Shown: positions 35,298 through 45,248, counted from the first letter of the stretch. The stretch: DNA of 64,000 nt from Salinimonas iocasae (GCF_006228385.1 NZ_CP039853.1:1-64000), one strand, 5' to 3'. A program made the numbers and translations. Notes: generated by a model not told the origin, from the sequence alone.

Positions 35298-36559
35298 ATA
35301 TGCTTAAAGCCACTAAGAATGCGCATGTTCCTGCTAATCGACGCTCTGAACTGAAAGAGGCTGTCGCTAATTTAGAAAACGAAAAATTGTTTCATGGGGC
35401 AATATACCGTACGGATGAAAACATCGTAATTTTTGGTGCTGAAGAAGGTGCCAAACTTTATGGGCCCGCGCTCTTAAGCAAAGTGCAGAGACCAACATTC
35501 GTTGTAGTGGTTTTAAAAAGTGACAGCGTTTATATCTTCGCAAAAATTCAAGGTAATTTTAGCGATGAGTTTGAATTTGGCGTCGACAGTTCTGACGACT
35601 CTACTGATGTTCAAAGGCTTATAGCCTTTTGTGCGCTACATCAAAATGAACTGCATGACGCACCATGGTATTGCAATGTTGCTATTAAGCCCAAGGGTGC
35701 TGAAAGTGTTGTTGTCGCAGATAAATTGCAACTTCCTTTAGATCCGGCAAAACAGGAAGACTTCAGTGAAATTAGGCAAATTAAGCCTATTCTAGCTGTT
35801 GAAATCGAAAAAGAATTAAATCGTACATCCAAAAAGACAAATCCTCTTGCCATAACCGGGCTAGCCGCCGCGCTTGCTGCAGCGGTGTTCTTTTATATAC
35901 AGCCTGAAATCCCAGAAAAAACTGACGTCAAAAGCGCTAATAAAACTCAAAAAGTCTCCCCATATGCAGGGCTAAAGGATTTTTACGTTAAGAGAAGTGC
36001 AGCACCAAAGCCTATATTGCGAGACATCTATCGACAAGCTAACGCTGCAAAACTACTGAGAGGGTGGTCGTTAACCGAAATAAAAGTCGTCAAAAATAAA
36101 AAAGGGATAATTGAGCAGTATTTTGTATTGGATTCAGTTTATGGAGAAGTTTCTGAGTTAGCTAAATTCGCCCAAGATAATCAATACGAGATGAATGTTT
36201 CGGGCAGAACAGCTTACCTTGCGAAAAATGTTATCAAAAAAGAGCTGTACTCAGATTTTGCCCGCTTTCATGTCGGCACTTGGCACAACTGGTTAAGTCA
36301 GGGCTTAGATGACCTTTGGATTGACGTTGACTATGGCATATCAAAGAAAGAGCAGATAGGGAATGACCATTGGTTTATAAGCCAGGGTGAAATCACTTTT
36401 CCAGAAATATTTACTGATGATCTCGAATCTATCGGCTCTCTAATGAAAGGCTTTCCCTACAGTTTCGATTATTTGGAAATGAAGCTTCGTGACCGGCATG
36501 CAAAGACTTGGGAAGCAACGCTTAAAATTGAAATTGCAGGAGTAGAGAACAATGCCTAA
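35294..36559 (+). CDS. pilO: PilO, inner-membrane pilus assembly protein
   Basis: 421 residues. A cytoplasmic N-terminal domain (about 1-180) with an actin-like/PilO2 pattern is followed by one membrane helix (PLAITGLAAALAAAVFFYIQ, about 184-203) and a periplasmic domain. This is the plan of PilO proteins in IncI-type thin-pilus operons, thought to link PilN and PilQ. It overlaps pilN by four bases and pilP by eight. Confidence 0.75.
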   Translation: MNMLKATKNAHVPANRRSELKEAVANLENEKLFHGAIYRTDENIVIFGAEEGAKLYGPALLSKVQRPTFVVVVLKSDSVYIFAKIQGNFSDEFEFGVDSSDDSTDVQRLIAFCALHQNELHDAPWYCNVAIKPKGAESVVVADKLQLPLDPAKQEDFSEIRQIKPILAVEIEKELNRTSKKTNPLAITGLAAALAAAVFFYIQPEIPEKTDVKSANKTQKVSPYAGLKDFYVKRSAAPKPILRDIYRQANAAKLLRGWSLTEIKVVKNKKGIIEQYFVLDSVYGEVSELAKFAQDNQYEMNVSGRTAYLAKNVIKKELYSDFARFHVGTWHNWLSQGLDDLWIDVDYGISKKEQIGNDHWFISQGEITFPEIFTDDLESIGSLMKGFPYSFDYLEMKLRDRHAKTWEATLKIEIAGVENNA

Positions 36560-37289
36560 GAAAAAATTTAATCGGAAAACTATTTATGGGGCTGCGGCAG
36601 TTTGTTGCGGCTTGAGTTTTGTCACCTACGGATACTTAACGGACAAAAAAGCCGAGCAAGCGGATATCGAATCAATCCAGAAACTATTTGCGAACAAAGA
36701 TGTTCCCACTTCTAAAGTTTCTGGTGCCGAGTCTGACGTTAACCGCTTGGCACAAAAAGAAAAGAAAGAAGCTAACCCTGAATTTGTTACTGCACCTGAC
36801 TATAAGACAGCTACTGCAATCGCGAAGATTTTTGAATATGCACTAAACCCAAAGCAGGAAGAAGAGTGGCTCAAAGCACGCATGGCCACGAGAGCGCAGC
36901 GGCAAATTACCACACGTGCAACACTGGCCAAGCAAGAGGCTTTAGAAAATTTAGAAAGAGAAAAATATCTTCAACAAGCGGAGGCAGTACGAAATGGTCA
37001 TCAAATCGCCTCTACTCAAGAGATGCCAGGTGCAACGCGTCATCTTGATGCTAATGATGAGCTGCAAGAAATAGAAAAAGTAATAGTACAACTCAAAGGA
37101 TATAAGCAAGGGTACAGAGGACGCCCCTCATCAGCGACATTAGAAATCAATGGTGAAATGTATAAGGCCGTACAGAAAGGTGTGATTGTGGCAGGCATGA
37201 GTGTGACAGGTCTGGATGACAATAGTCGGTGTGTGACATTGGTTGATACAAATAGCCGGCCTAACTCTAACTCTAAAGTCTGCATTTAA
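36552..37289 (+). CDS. pilP: PilP, pilus assembly protein
   Basis: 245 residues with an N-terminal membrane anchor (IYGAAAVCCGLSFVTYGYLT), a charged helical middle (EEEWLKARMATRAQRQITTR) and a C-terminal small beta domain (ATLEINGEMYKAVQKGVIVA, GMSVTGLDDNSRCVTL). This last domain is the PilP module that contacts the secretin. Position between pilO and pilQ is the standard gene order. Confidence 0.75.
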   Translation: MPKKKFNRKTIYGAAAVCCGLSFVTYGYLTDKKAEQADIESIQKLFANKDVPTSKVSGAESDVNRLAQKEKKEANPEFVTAPDYKTATAIAKIFEYALNPKQEEEWLKARMATRAQRQITTRATLAKQEALENLEREKYLQQAEAVRNGHQIASTQEMPGATRHLDANDELQEIEKVIVQLKGYKQGYRGRPSSATLEINGEMYKAVQKGVIVAGMSVTGLDDNSRCVTLVDTNSRPNSNSKVCI

Positions 37290-37297
37290 GGAATAGC

Positions 37298-38878
37298 ATG
37301 CTTTCGTTTGTTAACAATGAGACTGAATTCTTTGAGAAAATTCCAAGTTTGAAGGGTGTACATCATTTAAATCTGGACAACAACACTGGCTTAATCGATC
37401 AGCTAAGTGAAGAGGCTGGTGGTATTAATGCGCTATATTATGAGGGCGGAACCCTTCTGATTGACGATTACTCAAGTCTGAATAAACGCGAAGAAGTTTA
37501 CCGGCTTATTTCTTTGTTATCGATGAAAAACAAGCCGGTTCGTAGTGTTCAAGTTGCGAAAACTGAAGATATCGCGGAGCAGCGACGGGAAAGGACATTT
37601 AGTGATACAGATGTAAGCAGAGAGATTGATAAGGAAGAAACGTTACAGCAGTTCCAGGGGCTAGTGACGCGAGCTTTGGATGTAAATGCTGAGGACGTTT
37701 ATATAACCCTGTCCCAAGCAAACGATACTGCATTTGCCAATTTTAAGGTGGACGGCCGATTAATACCAGAACAATACCCGTTGAAAAATTATAGATTTGG
37801 CCGCTCTATGTGTGCTGCAGTTTATGATGGGATTGGTGGTATAGGCATGACAGCGGGTACGTTCGATGAGGTAACTACTCCCCAAGAAAAACAGATACCC
37901 TATAAGGTTTATGATGGCCGTGGGGGAATTAGGCAGCGTTTAGACCTTCGTTTTACCAAAACTAAAACAAGTCGTCCCGGTGAACTTTACATTGATATGC
38001 GTCTGACAAAGAAGGCGAAGAAACTATCTGAACTTGGTTATCCTAAAGACCAACTTGAACTAATACACCGTAAAACCAGCAAAGCAAGAGGTGTAGTTAT
38101 AACCGCCGGCCCCACAGGTAGCGGCAAGAGCACAACTAACTTCGCAATTCTCTTAGGTTTACCGAAAGATAAGAATTATCAAACTTTCGAAGATCCTATT
38201 GAAACTGAAAAACCACCTGGTTATCCCAACATTATCCAAAACAGTATGGATTTGAAAGTTGGTACAAAGTTTCAACTCAAAAGCATACTTCGACAAACAC
38301 CAAATGGTGTATTCGTACAAGAATCCCGGGATGAAGAAACTGCGCGCTTCACTCTTGAAGTCGGAAATACAGGTCTTTTTGCCTTAACCAGTACCCATGC
38401 CCCTTCAGCTATAGCTATCCCGAAAAGGTTTAATGATCTTGGTGTCAGCTATTCTGACATGGCTATGCCGCAGGGATTGAGCCTATTGATGTACCAAGTC
38501 CTGATTCGCATGCTATGTAGCAAATGCAAAGTTCCACTTGATGAGTCAAAAACTCTGATTGAGGCAGAGTTTACTGATCGCCAAAGATATTTTTCTGAGG
38601 TTGGCATTACTGGCACTGAGACTGGTTTATACATTCGAAACCCAGATGGTTGCGACGAATGCTTACACACTGGTGAGAAGGGGCGTCGCCCCCTTTTGGA
38701 GTTGATTGATGTTAAGCGTAAGGACAGACAATTTATCCTGGCAGAAGATTGGAGCGGTTGGGAAGCCTATCTTTTAGAGAATGGATATATCACTGTTCAG
38801 CAACAAGCTAAACAATTGGTTAAAGCCGGTGTAATAGATATTGACCGCTGCGCCGAACTGCTAGTAGGTGAGGAGTGA
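37298..38878 (+). CDS. pilQ: PilQ, pilus assembly ATPase (GspE/VirB11 superfamily)
   Basis: 526 residues. Walker A GPTGSGKST (about 270-278), the Asp-box region TFEDPIETEK (about 292), a Walker B-like VFVQESRDEETARF and the His box ALTSTHAPSA are all present. A C-terminal CxxC pair is seen (LCSKCKVPLDE and GCDECLHTGE), the zinc site of GspE-type ATPases. It powers pilin polymerisation. The Walker B segment reads GVFVQESRD rather than the common (I)LIGEIRD. Overlaps pilR by four bases. Confidence 0.9.
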   Translation: MLSFVNNETEFFEKIPSLKGVHHLNLDNNTGLIDQLSEEAGGINALYYEGGTLLIDDYSSLNKREEVYRLISLLSMKNKPVRSVQVAKTEDIAEQRRERTFSDTDVSREIDKEETLQQFQGLVTRALDVNAEDVYITLSQANDTAFANFKVDGRLIPEQYPLKNYRFGRSMCAAVYDGIGGIGMTAGTFDEVTTPQEKQIPYKVYDGRGGIRQRLDLRFTKTKTSRPGELYIDMRLTKKAKKLSELGYPKDQLELIHRKTSKARGVVITAGPTGSGKSTTNFAILLGLPKDKNYQTFEDPIETEKPPGYPNIIQNSMDLKVGTKFQLKSILRQTPNGVFVQESRDEETARFTLEVGNTGLFALTSTHAPSAIAIPKRFNDLGVSYSDMAMPQGLSLLMYQVLIRMLCSKCKVPLDESKTLIEAEFTDRQRYFSEVGITGTETGLYIRNPDGCDECLHTGEKGRRPLLELIDVKRKDRQFILAEDWSGWEAYLLENGYITVQQQAKQLVKAGVIDIDRCAELLVGEE

Positions 38879-40041
38879 TGATTGCGCAAAGCGAGTTAGT
38901 CGGTCATCTGAATAGTGGATTATTTTGGCTCAAAAGAAAAAATAATTTTGGTAAAACTCAGCAGATTGAGTTTATAGAGCAGCTGAATAGCTATTTAGCC
39001 AGAGATATCGGATTAAAAGAGTCTTTGGAGTGTGTTAGTAAGCAGTACTCGTCAATTTACGGTGATAAACATGTTGTACCAGAAATAGCTAATCAATTAA
39101 GAGACGCGGTTGTTGCCGGTCAAGGTTTTGATGAATTGCTAAGAAAATACTTCAACCCGGTTATAGGGCTTGGTTTTGAGTTAGCTAAGCAAGTATCTGG
39201 TGATAAAAGCGGTGTTTTGAACGTAGTTAGACTTTTAAAAGATGAAGCTGACATAAAACTTGATGCGCTAATGAAGCTGGCCCTGCCATTGATGTTCTTT
39301 GTTTTTGGTATCGTCTCTCAGGTAGTAGCTGGTGGCTTCATCATTCCTATGATCAACCCCGAACCACCATCAACGTTCGAAATAAATTTGGCACTCAACA
39401 CTTCTGAACTTTTGCAATCAAACTGGCCTTTCATTGCTTTGCTCGCTGGATTTGTAGTTCTGGTTTTTACGCATGGCCAGGCTAACTGGCGCCGAGATGG
39501 AAAATTCGGGCATAAAAAGCGGATGTTAGAGGATGTGCTTGGCGACAATGGGTTTACAAACAATATTTCCATTTTTTTGGGCCGTGCGAGAGCCAAAATC
39601 GACAATATCTGGCCCTTCGCATTATTCAGGGAATTTTGGTCAGTAAGAGTTTTAAGGCTACTGGGTCATATGAAACTGGCTCAGACCGAGGACATTGAGG
39701 CCTTAAGAGTAATTAAAGGGTATGCGCCACCAGCCATTCATTACTTTTTGGAGCACATGATTAGAGGTGCCGGAATCGGCACGGATAAGAGTGAGTACTT
39801 CGCTAAGGGGCTAATTAGTCCGGCCCTTATGGTTAGGCTTCAACGCTACTTTATCAACGTAGATAATGAAACATTCGCTCGTGGTCTTATTGAGGTAAGC
39901 GAAGACGCAGAAAAAGATATCAAAATGCAAACGCGTCAGGCGGTGACTAAAGTCTGGCTACTTCTTTTCGCATCAGGCTTTTTTCTAATCATGCTAAGCA
40001 TGTCAGCCATTATTCAAATTTTTAGCAAGTCATTTTTATAA
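38875..40041 (+). CDS. pilR: PilR, inner-membrane platform protein (GspF family)
   Basis: 388 residues with the GspF plan: a cytoplasmic domain (about 20-125), membrane helices LALPLMFFVFGIVSQVVAGG and WPFIALLAGFVVLVF, a second cytoplasmic domain, and a last helix (VWLLLFASGFFLIMLSMSAI). It anchors the PilQ ATPase and takes pilins from the inner membrane. It lies between pilQ and pilS as in IncI plasmids. Confidence 0.85.
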   Translation: MMIAQSELVGHLNSGLFWLKRKNNFGKTQQIEFIEQLNSYLARDIGLKESLECVSKQYSSIYGDKHVVPEIANQLRDAVVAGQGFDELLRKYFNPVIGLGFELAKQVSGDKSGVLNVVRLLKDEADIKLDALMKLALPLMFFVFGIVSQVVAGGFIIPMINPEPPSTFEINLALNTSELLQSNWPFIALLAGFVVLVFTHGQANWRRDGKFGHKKRMLEDVLGDNGFTNNISIFLGRARAKIDNIWPFALFREFWSVRVLRLLGHMKLAQTEDIEALRVIKGYAPPAIHYFLEHMIRGAGIGTDKSEYFAKGLISPALMVRLQRYFINVDNETFARGLIEVSEDAEKDIKMQTRQAVTKVWLLLFASGFFLIMLSMSAIIQIFSKSFL

Positions 40042-40055
40042 ACCCGGAGAGATAG

Positions 40056-40502
40056 ATGAAAACGTTAAAACCCAACAATAATCAAAAAGGCTTTACCCTT
40101 ATTGAGGTCTTTGTAGTACTGGCAATTATCTTTATTGGCATCACCATTGTGGCTGGTAATACACAGCCGGCAATGGCTGATAGTAAAGAAAATCAATATT
40201 CAACTGCTATTTCCATCATCATAAGTAAGGCGCGTTCTAAGGCGCAAGGCGAATCAGACGGATACGCTTCTTTAACAATCCAGGAAATGGTTGATGAAGA
40301 ATATCTGCCATTATCATTTGGCGATGGCTCTGGCACAAACCCAGATGGTGGCGATTGGGATTTGTCACAAAGTACTGTGAATCAACTTATTGTTCGTGCT
40401 ACTGGAACGCAACAATCTGTTTGTGAGCGTGTAGCTAAAAAGTATGCACTGGAAACCACGGCCAGTTGCTCCAGTGGAACAATTTCAGTTTCTGCTAACT
40501 GA
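40056..40502 (+). CDS. pilS: PilS, major type IVb prepilin
   Basis: 148 residues. A short basic leader ends in NNQKG and is followed by FTLIEVFVVLAIIFIGITIV, the class III signal with cleavage G|F and Glu at +5. The rest has a pilin-like fold with two cysteines near the end (SVCERVAKKYALETTASCSS) that could form the D-loop disulfide. No prepilin peptidase (PilU) lies in the window, so processing must depend on one elsewhere on the plasmid or on the host. GGAGAG precedes the ATG. Confidence 0.9.
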   Translation: MKTLKPNNNQKGFTLIEVFVVLAIIFIGITIVAGNTQPAMADSKENQYSTAISIIISKARSKAQGESDGYASLTIQEMVDEEYLPLSFGDGSGTNPDGGDWDLSQSTVNQLIVRATGTQQSVCERVAKKYALETTASCSSGTISVSAN

Positions 40503-40999
40503 TGAGATCAGTAAAAAAGCAATCGGGGATGGCTTTAATTGTCATCTTCATGCTTCTGATGTCAGCTGGTGCTTTGTTTTTTATGACCAAAGCACCTCAA
40601 CTTATGCAATTGTCAGCGTCTGATAAAGAAGCTCAGGTTCTTGTTAAAGACAGAACAGAAAGACTGATCGTTGCTATAACGGCCTATCATAGGGCGACCT
40701 GCCAAATAGGCATAGTTACCCAAGACACACTTCAGGAAGGCGGGTTCCTCCAGAAACCTGTTAATTTGCCACAGTTAAACGATATTCATCTAAAAATTGA
40801 AAAAAGCGGCTACAGTGCCGCTGCTGTCATTGACGCTGAGAAACCTCAAAACCTGGCGGTTTTGTCAGAAATTATGCCATTAGGAGCGTCAGTTTCGGGT
40901 GACCGTGTAAAGTATGTGCGCTCTATCTCTGACAGAAGTACTCCTATGCAACGGATGATTATGGCGGATATCAACCTGTACTCAGCAAACCATTGTTGA
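40502..40999 (+). CDS. Minor pilin-like protein
   Basis: 165 residues. The start MRSVKKQSG followed by MALIVIFMLLMSAGALFFMT resembles PilX/GspK-type pseudopilins (cleavage G|M), here without the +5 Glu. Two cysteines (RATCQIG and the C-terminal NHC) could pair. Its start overlaps the pilS stop by one base. IncI operons do not usually have a gene here, so this may be a lineage-specific tip or priming pilin. Confidence 0.6.
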   Translation: MRSVKKQSGMALIVIFMLLMSAGALFFMTKAPQLMQLSASDKEAQVLVKDRTERLIVAITAYHRATCQIGIVTQDTLQEGGFLQKPVNLPQLNDIHLKIEKSGYSAAAVIDAEKPQNLAVLSEIMPLGASVSGDRVKYVRSISDRSTPMQRMIMADINLYSANHC

Positions 41000-41043
41000 G
41001 CGGAATAATTTTCAGTGAGTTGTATCTGAGAAACGGAGAAATT

Positions 41044-43047
41044 ATGCGAAAGCACCTCAAAATGAAAGTCGCTTTACTGTTGATGACTGCTGGATTCAAC
41101 ACTGTAGTGTGGGCTGATGATCCTGCAAAAGTTGTCGCAGAGGGATATGACAAGCTTTACGAAAATGGCGAAATTACAGCTAATAAGCTTCTTGATCTCA
41201 AAGCCTCAGCGCTGAATTACTATTCCGAGAATGGTGCATGGCCAACTGATATTACAGACCTAGCTGTTGATGGTTTTTATTACGGTAGTTATGACACCAT
41301 GTATGGCACTACCGTATCCGGTGTTGAGGACGGTAATAGTTACATTCTATCTGTTGATGTCCTAAAAGATAGCGTGGCAAATTATGTCGCATCATTTATG
41401 AACGGAACGACGACAGACAGTACTGTTAACGTTCAGTTTGGGTTACCTTCCCAGGTTCCAGTTTTACATAGCACTTTATCTCGAGTTGATGATGGTGATG
41501 TAGCTCGAAACACCATGGAAACAGACCTACACATGGGTGGCTACAGTATTACCGACATTGATACTGTTACTGCCAGAGCACTGGTAGCGCAGCGGGCAGA
41601 TATTCAAAATGGTTACATTGAAAATATTTATGCGCAGCTGATAAATGCCCCACTGGCGAATTTAACGACAGTAAATTCCACTACAGTAAATTCAGACGTT
41701 GTCAATTCTGACAGAATCTACGCGAGTGTAGGTGTCTATGATAATGGTACCCGGGTATTTTCACCCGCAAATCTACCAACTAAAGCCGACGTAGGGCTGT
41801 CAAATGTGCAAAATTATGGTGCTACCAACAGCTACACCGGCAATAGCACAACGCTCTATGCAACTCAGAGTGCGGTATATAACTCTCACGTATATTTGAA
41901 GAACCTTAAGCTCGACAAAAATGCAACTGCGGTAAATGCGGACAGGCTTGATAATCTTGATTCATCATCATTTATCCGAAGTAATGCTTATGACGCGGTA
42001 AATGCAAATACCCGTTGGGAAGATAATCGAGAAATTCGCTTAGGCAGCAGCTCTGATATGAGACTGAAGCATGATGGCTCTAATTCCATCATCGACAACT
42101 ACACCGGAAACTTGTATCTGCGCAACCTTTCTGGTGGGAGAGAGATCTATCTACAAGGAACCACATCAGGCGGTCAAAGGCACACTGCGGTCATGGTTGA
42201 TTCAAGCTCATACGTTAGGGCCAGATTGATGTATAACGGCTCATCTAAACTTTATACCGAGTCAAATGGCGTAAGAGTTTCAGGTGATATGAACGTCACT
42301 AGTGGCGACCTTAAAGTAAATGGCCAAAAGATTAGCAAAGACTATGTAGACCTGGGCCGAGTGATGAACTTCAGTATTTCGGACAGCTACACAGGCGGAA
42401 GCTCAAACGTCTACGCCAGCCAAAGGGCTGTAACCCGGGCTTATAATGCGTTGAATAGCTCCAAACTCGGAAAAAAAGAAAAAGCAGCGGATTCTGATAA
42501 ATTAGATGGCATTGATAGCTCAGGTTTTGTGAGAACCAGCCGACGTATTAACGGTAAATCTTTAACTAGCAATATAACAATCACAAAAAGTGATGTTGGA
42601 TTGAGTAATGTTAGGAACTATGGTGCGACGAACAGTTATACTGGCGCTTCAACTCAGCGCTACGTTACTCAAAAGGCTCTAAATGATGCTTACCATGCAG
42701 CAGTTCGAGGAGGCACAAAGGACTACCGGGTACTGTATTCTAACATTTCCGGACTTAATTCTGGTGACTTTTACCTCAATAGTTCCTGGCGTGGTTACGA
42801 TGAAATATTGGTACTAGGTGGTAATGACAAAAAAAGCTCTATTTATATGTTTAAATTTACAGAGCAAGAATATGACCTCGCCTATGATTTGTGGCGCAGT
42901 GGTGGGGGAAGGCTTTCCGACTTTAGATTTCAAATGGTCAAAGATGCAAACTATTACTGGAATGGTCATTTTGCATCCAACACTCACTTTAGTACACAAC
43001 ACGAGAACTCAGTACTCTACCAAGTATTTGGGCTCACTTATAAATAG
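41044..43047 (+). CDS. pilV: PilV-like pilus tip adhesin built from phage tail-fibre modules
   Basis: 667 residues from MRKHLKMKVALLLMTAGFNT, chosen because AACGGAGAAATT precedes it. The leader looks like an ordinary secretion signal (cleavage near WA|DD) and not a prepilin signal. The early part (LKASALNYYSENGAWPTDIT and METDLHMGGYSITDIDTVTA) is like PilV. The rest is tail-fibre-like: KADVGLSNVQNYGATNSYTG is repeated near the end as KSDVGLSNVRNYGATNSYTG, and NADRLDNLDSSSF, MRLKHDGSNSIIDN and DSDKLDGIDSSGF are modules familiar from phage and prophage fibres. Probably determines which surface the pilus grips. Confidence 0.65.
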   Translation: MRKHLKMKVALLLMTAGFNTVVWADDPAKVVAEGYDKLYENGEITANKLLDLKASALNYYSENGAWPTDITDLAVDGFYYGSYDTMYGTTVSGVEDGNSYILSVDVLKDSVANYVASFMNGTTTDSTVNVQFGLPSQVPVLHSTLSRVDDGDVARNTMETDLHMGGYSITDIDTVTARALVAQRADIQNGYIENIYAQLINAPLANLTTVNSTTVNSDVVNSDRIYASVGVYDNGTRVFSPANLPTKADVGLSNVQNYGATNSYTGNSTTLYATQSAVYNSHVYLKNLKLDKNATAVNADRLDNLDSSSFIRSNAYDAVNANTRWEDNREIRLGSSSDMRLKHDGSNSIIDNYTGNLYLRNLSGGREIYLQGTTSGGQRHTAVMVDSSSYVRARLMYNGSSKLYTESNGVRVSGDMNVTSGDLKVNGQKISKDYVDLGRVMNFSISDSYTGGSSNVYASQRAVTRAYNALNSSKLGKKEKAADSDKLDGIDSSGFVRTSRRINGKSLTSNITITKSDVGLSNVRNYGATNSYTGASTQRYVTQKALNDAYHAAVRGGTKDYRVLYSNISGLNSGDFYLNSSWRGYDEILVLGGNDKKSSIYMFKFTEQEYDLAYDLWRSGGGRLSDFRFQMVKDANYYWNGHFASNTHFSTQHENSVLYQVFGLTYK

Positions 43048-43133
43048 GCTTCCGTGATAATTGCATTCCTTCGTATCAAAGATACAGTTAATTGAATTCA
43101 AACTTTCATAAGCTAGAAGTAGGAGATTATTTT

Positions 43134-44396
43134 ATGAAAAAGCTTCAAAGTAAAAAAACCTTTTTAATTTTTGGTTTAAGCTCGCTTTTGACTGCATGTG
43201 GCGGGGGTGGTGATAGTGAAAGCTCCGAACCAGAGCTAGCCGAGAATGAAGTAGTAATGGTGACTGATGGCGGAAAAGAAATTATAACTGAAAAGGCTGA
43301 AGGCAATATTGTAAAAGATGGGGCTTTAAATAGCTTTAGTAAGGTATCTCTCACGGGCCAGTTTGAAGATATGGGTAGATTGGCATCTCGATGTGTTAAT
43401 GAGAGCTCTCATTATTACGAGAGTGATAATGTGATGGTATTCGGTGATGCCTCCACCACAGTCGAAGACTACAGATTAGTGGCTGGATGGGTCGAGTCTG
43501 CTAAGGACGGAATTGCAGGAATTTTAGGAATAACTTGGACAGAGTATTTAGCAAAAAGAAGAAATATAGCGAAATTTGCTATAGATGCTTATATTGAAAA
43601 CTATGCCGATTTAGCATCAATTAAGGATTCATTAGGCGTCGAATTCACTGACCTAAGTGAAATAGAAAAAAAATCTGTAGCATGGAAAACATACATTGAA
43701 AGCGACAAGGCTGAGCGTTTGAGTTTAATTCTCGAGACATCCGAATACGCTGGATATGGCTGGACCGCAGAAGATGTTTCTCATAACGATAAAATTAAGA
43801 TTTGTTTACATGATGAAGGTGCTAACAGTGACTATTTCAGCTCTTATTATACTGGCGTAGCGATCGCTAAGCCAAGTGCAACTATACCGGATGATTATTT
43901 CCTATATTTGCGAGCAGGCCTTATTAGAATGGCCCAAGAAGCTTTGACGCATTCAGTTCACGGTAACCCCTTACCTGTGTGGTTCTCAAAAGGTCAATCA
44001 CTTTATAGGGCAGGTAAAAACTCTGCACTAAGAAGCGAGCATGATGCAATTGATGCTACAATGTACGTGGAAGAACAGGATGAATACGGTTTTGACGACC
44101 AGTTATTGAAATCACATTATGCGCTGGCCTATCAATATATTGAGGAAGCTTTGCGCGTAGCTAATCGTGATCGAGTTTTTGCAATCTTAGATGTCATTGC
44201 TAACGATCCAGCAGTTTATACTCAAGAACAGCTGCCGGAAAGTTACGACTTTACGCCAGGAGAGACTGGGGGTCTGGAGAATGCAGCGTTTATAAAAGCT
44301 TGGGATGAAGAAATATTCATTGATGAAGCTGGCGACGACTTAAGTTACTCTCGATACAAAAATGATTACCATTCTCTAATGAGCAAAAGTAATTAA
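43134..44396 (+). CDS. Predicted lipoprotein at the end of the pil operon
   Basis: About 420 residues from MKKLQSKKTFLIFGLSSLLT, with lipobox LTAC followed by GGGGDSESSEPE, a flexible glycine/acidic linker. AGGAG precedes this ATG; the open frame reaches 43092 without support. The mature part is helical, with no recognised domain. A stretch near QEALTHSVHGNPLPVWFSKG recalls the H-G-x-P-x-W-F-x-E-G segment of gluzincin peptidases but lacks a clear HExxH. A strong terminator follows. Confidence 0.6.
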   Translation: MKKLQSKKTFLIFGLSSLLTACGGGGDSESSEPELAENEVVMVTDGGKEIITEKAEGNIVKDGALNSFSKVSLTGQFEDMGRLASRCVNESSHYYESDNVMVFGDASTTVEDYRLVAGWVESAKDGIAGILGITWTEYLAKRRNIAKFAIDAYIENYADLASIKDSLGVEFTDLSEIEKKSVAWKTYIESDKAERLSLILETSEYAGYGWTAEDVSHNDKIKICLHDEGANSDYFSSYYTGVAIAKPSATIPDDYFLYLRAGLIRMAQEALTHSVHGNPLPVWFSKGQSLYRAGKNSALRSEHDAIDATMYVEEQDEYGFDDQLLKSHYALAYQYIEEALRVANRDRVFAILDVIANDPAVYTQEQLPESYDFTPGETGGLENAAFIKAWDEEIFIDEAGDDLSYSRYKNDYHSLMSKSN

Positions 44397-44408
44397 GACA
44401 GTTATGCT

Positions 44409-44436
44409 TAAAAGCCCGCATTACGCGGGCTTTTTT
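44409..44436 (+). terminator. Intrinsic terminator closing the pil operon
   Basis: AAAGCCCGC and GCGGGCTTT pair around a five-base loop, followed by six T. It lies about 12 bases after the lipoprotein stop and also faces the end of the convergent gene at 44457. Confidence 0.9.
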
Positions 44437-44456
44437 GTATCGAAAATCCATTGCTA

Positions 44457-45185
44457 TCAGCTTTGAAACCGAGTTCCCGTCGTGTTTACAAATCTTCCCT
44501 TTCTCATTGAATATATAGCTTCAGCCGAGTCTGTCAGTTCGAACTTTCGTATGTGACGCTTTAAACGCAGATTTTCATGCAGCTCATTAATTACATGTTC
44601 AGTTTGCTTGGTGAAATAGCCAACGGATAGGTATGTACTAAATACAAAGTGCATATCGAGAGACTGTTCTTTCTTCAGGTAGACCACAGTTCCTGAAGAG
44701 CCAGGTCCATTACACTTATAGATAATTAGCGTAAAATGAGGCTGTAGCTCCTCTGAACAGCTATCTATCCACGACTCAATAGCACTTAAATCCGACAGAT
44801 CATTAATATCCCGCACCAGATAAGGGGTATTTCGAGTTCCGTCCACGTAGGGCCGGGTGATACAAAAAAAATCAGCCAACTTATATGCGTCATCATTTGA
44901 GCAATGTTCTGCAAATAAATCCGGACTAGACAGCGCACCCAGTTGTGCCTTCGGGATACCAATTTTTTCCATAACCTTGTTTATATGTACTCCTGGGATG
45001 CCGTGCTGAGCAAACAGCCCAAGTAAACGAGCCCTTCCTAAAGGAACTTCTGGGAACGGATGCATAGAAAAGTGCGCGACGGTGTCGATAATTATGCTTA
45101 CAGCGTCATTAAATGAAGCTGTGCCAGGCAAGCTTGCTTGTACCGCTTGAACGAATGCGGTTGTGGGATAGTAATAAAGTCTCAT
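44457..45185 (-). CDS. Unrecognised 242-residue protein
   Basis: The protein begins MRLYYYPTTAFVQAVQASLP. The first 95 residues are helical with a possible HTH-like region (IPGVHINKVMEKIGIPKAQL); the middle is a beta-rich domain (ELQPHFTLIIYKCNGPGSSG, TVVYLKKEQS). The layout would suit a regulator with an N-terminal DNA-binding part, but I recognise no family. The ribosome site is weak. It is convergent with the pil operon and lies at the edge of the IS-rich junction. Confidence 0.5.
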   Translation of the reverse strand: MRLYYYPTTAFVQAVQASLPGTASFNDAVSIIIDTVAHFSMHPFPEVPLGRARLLGLFAQHGIPGVHINKVMEKIGIPKAQLGALSSPDLFAEHCSNDDAYKLADFFCITRPYVDGTRNTPYLVRDINDLSDLSAIESWIDSCSEELQPHFTLIIYKCNGPGSSGTVVYLKKEQSLDMHFVFSTYLSVGYFTKQTEHVINELHENLRLKRHIRKFELTDSAEAIYSMRKGRFVNTTGTRFQS

Positions 45186-45248
45186 ACACAGTATTAAAGT
45201 GTCATACTTGGTAATATAGTTTCATACCGCATTGATCAATTTGAACCA

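Noticed and set aside
41800..42700. A shufflon in the 3' part of the pilV-like gene
   Set aside because: The repeated protein blocks are direct repeats that differ at many bases. No short inverted recombination sites and no recombinase gene were found between 40 and 45 kb.
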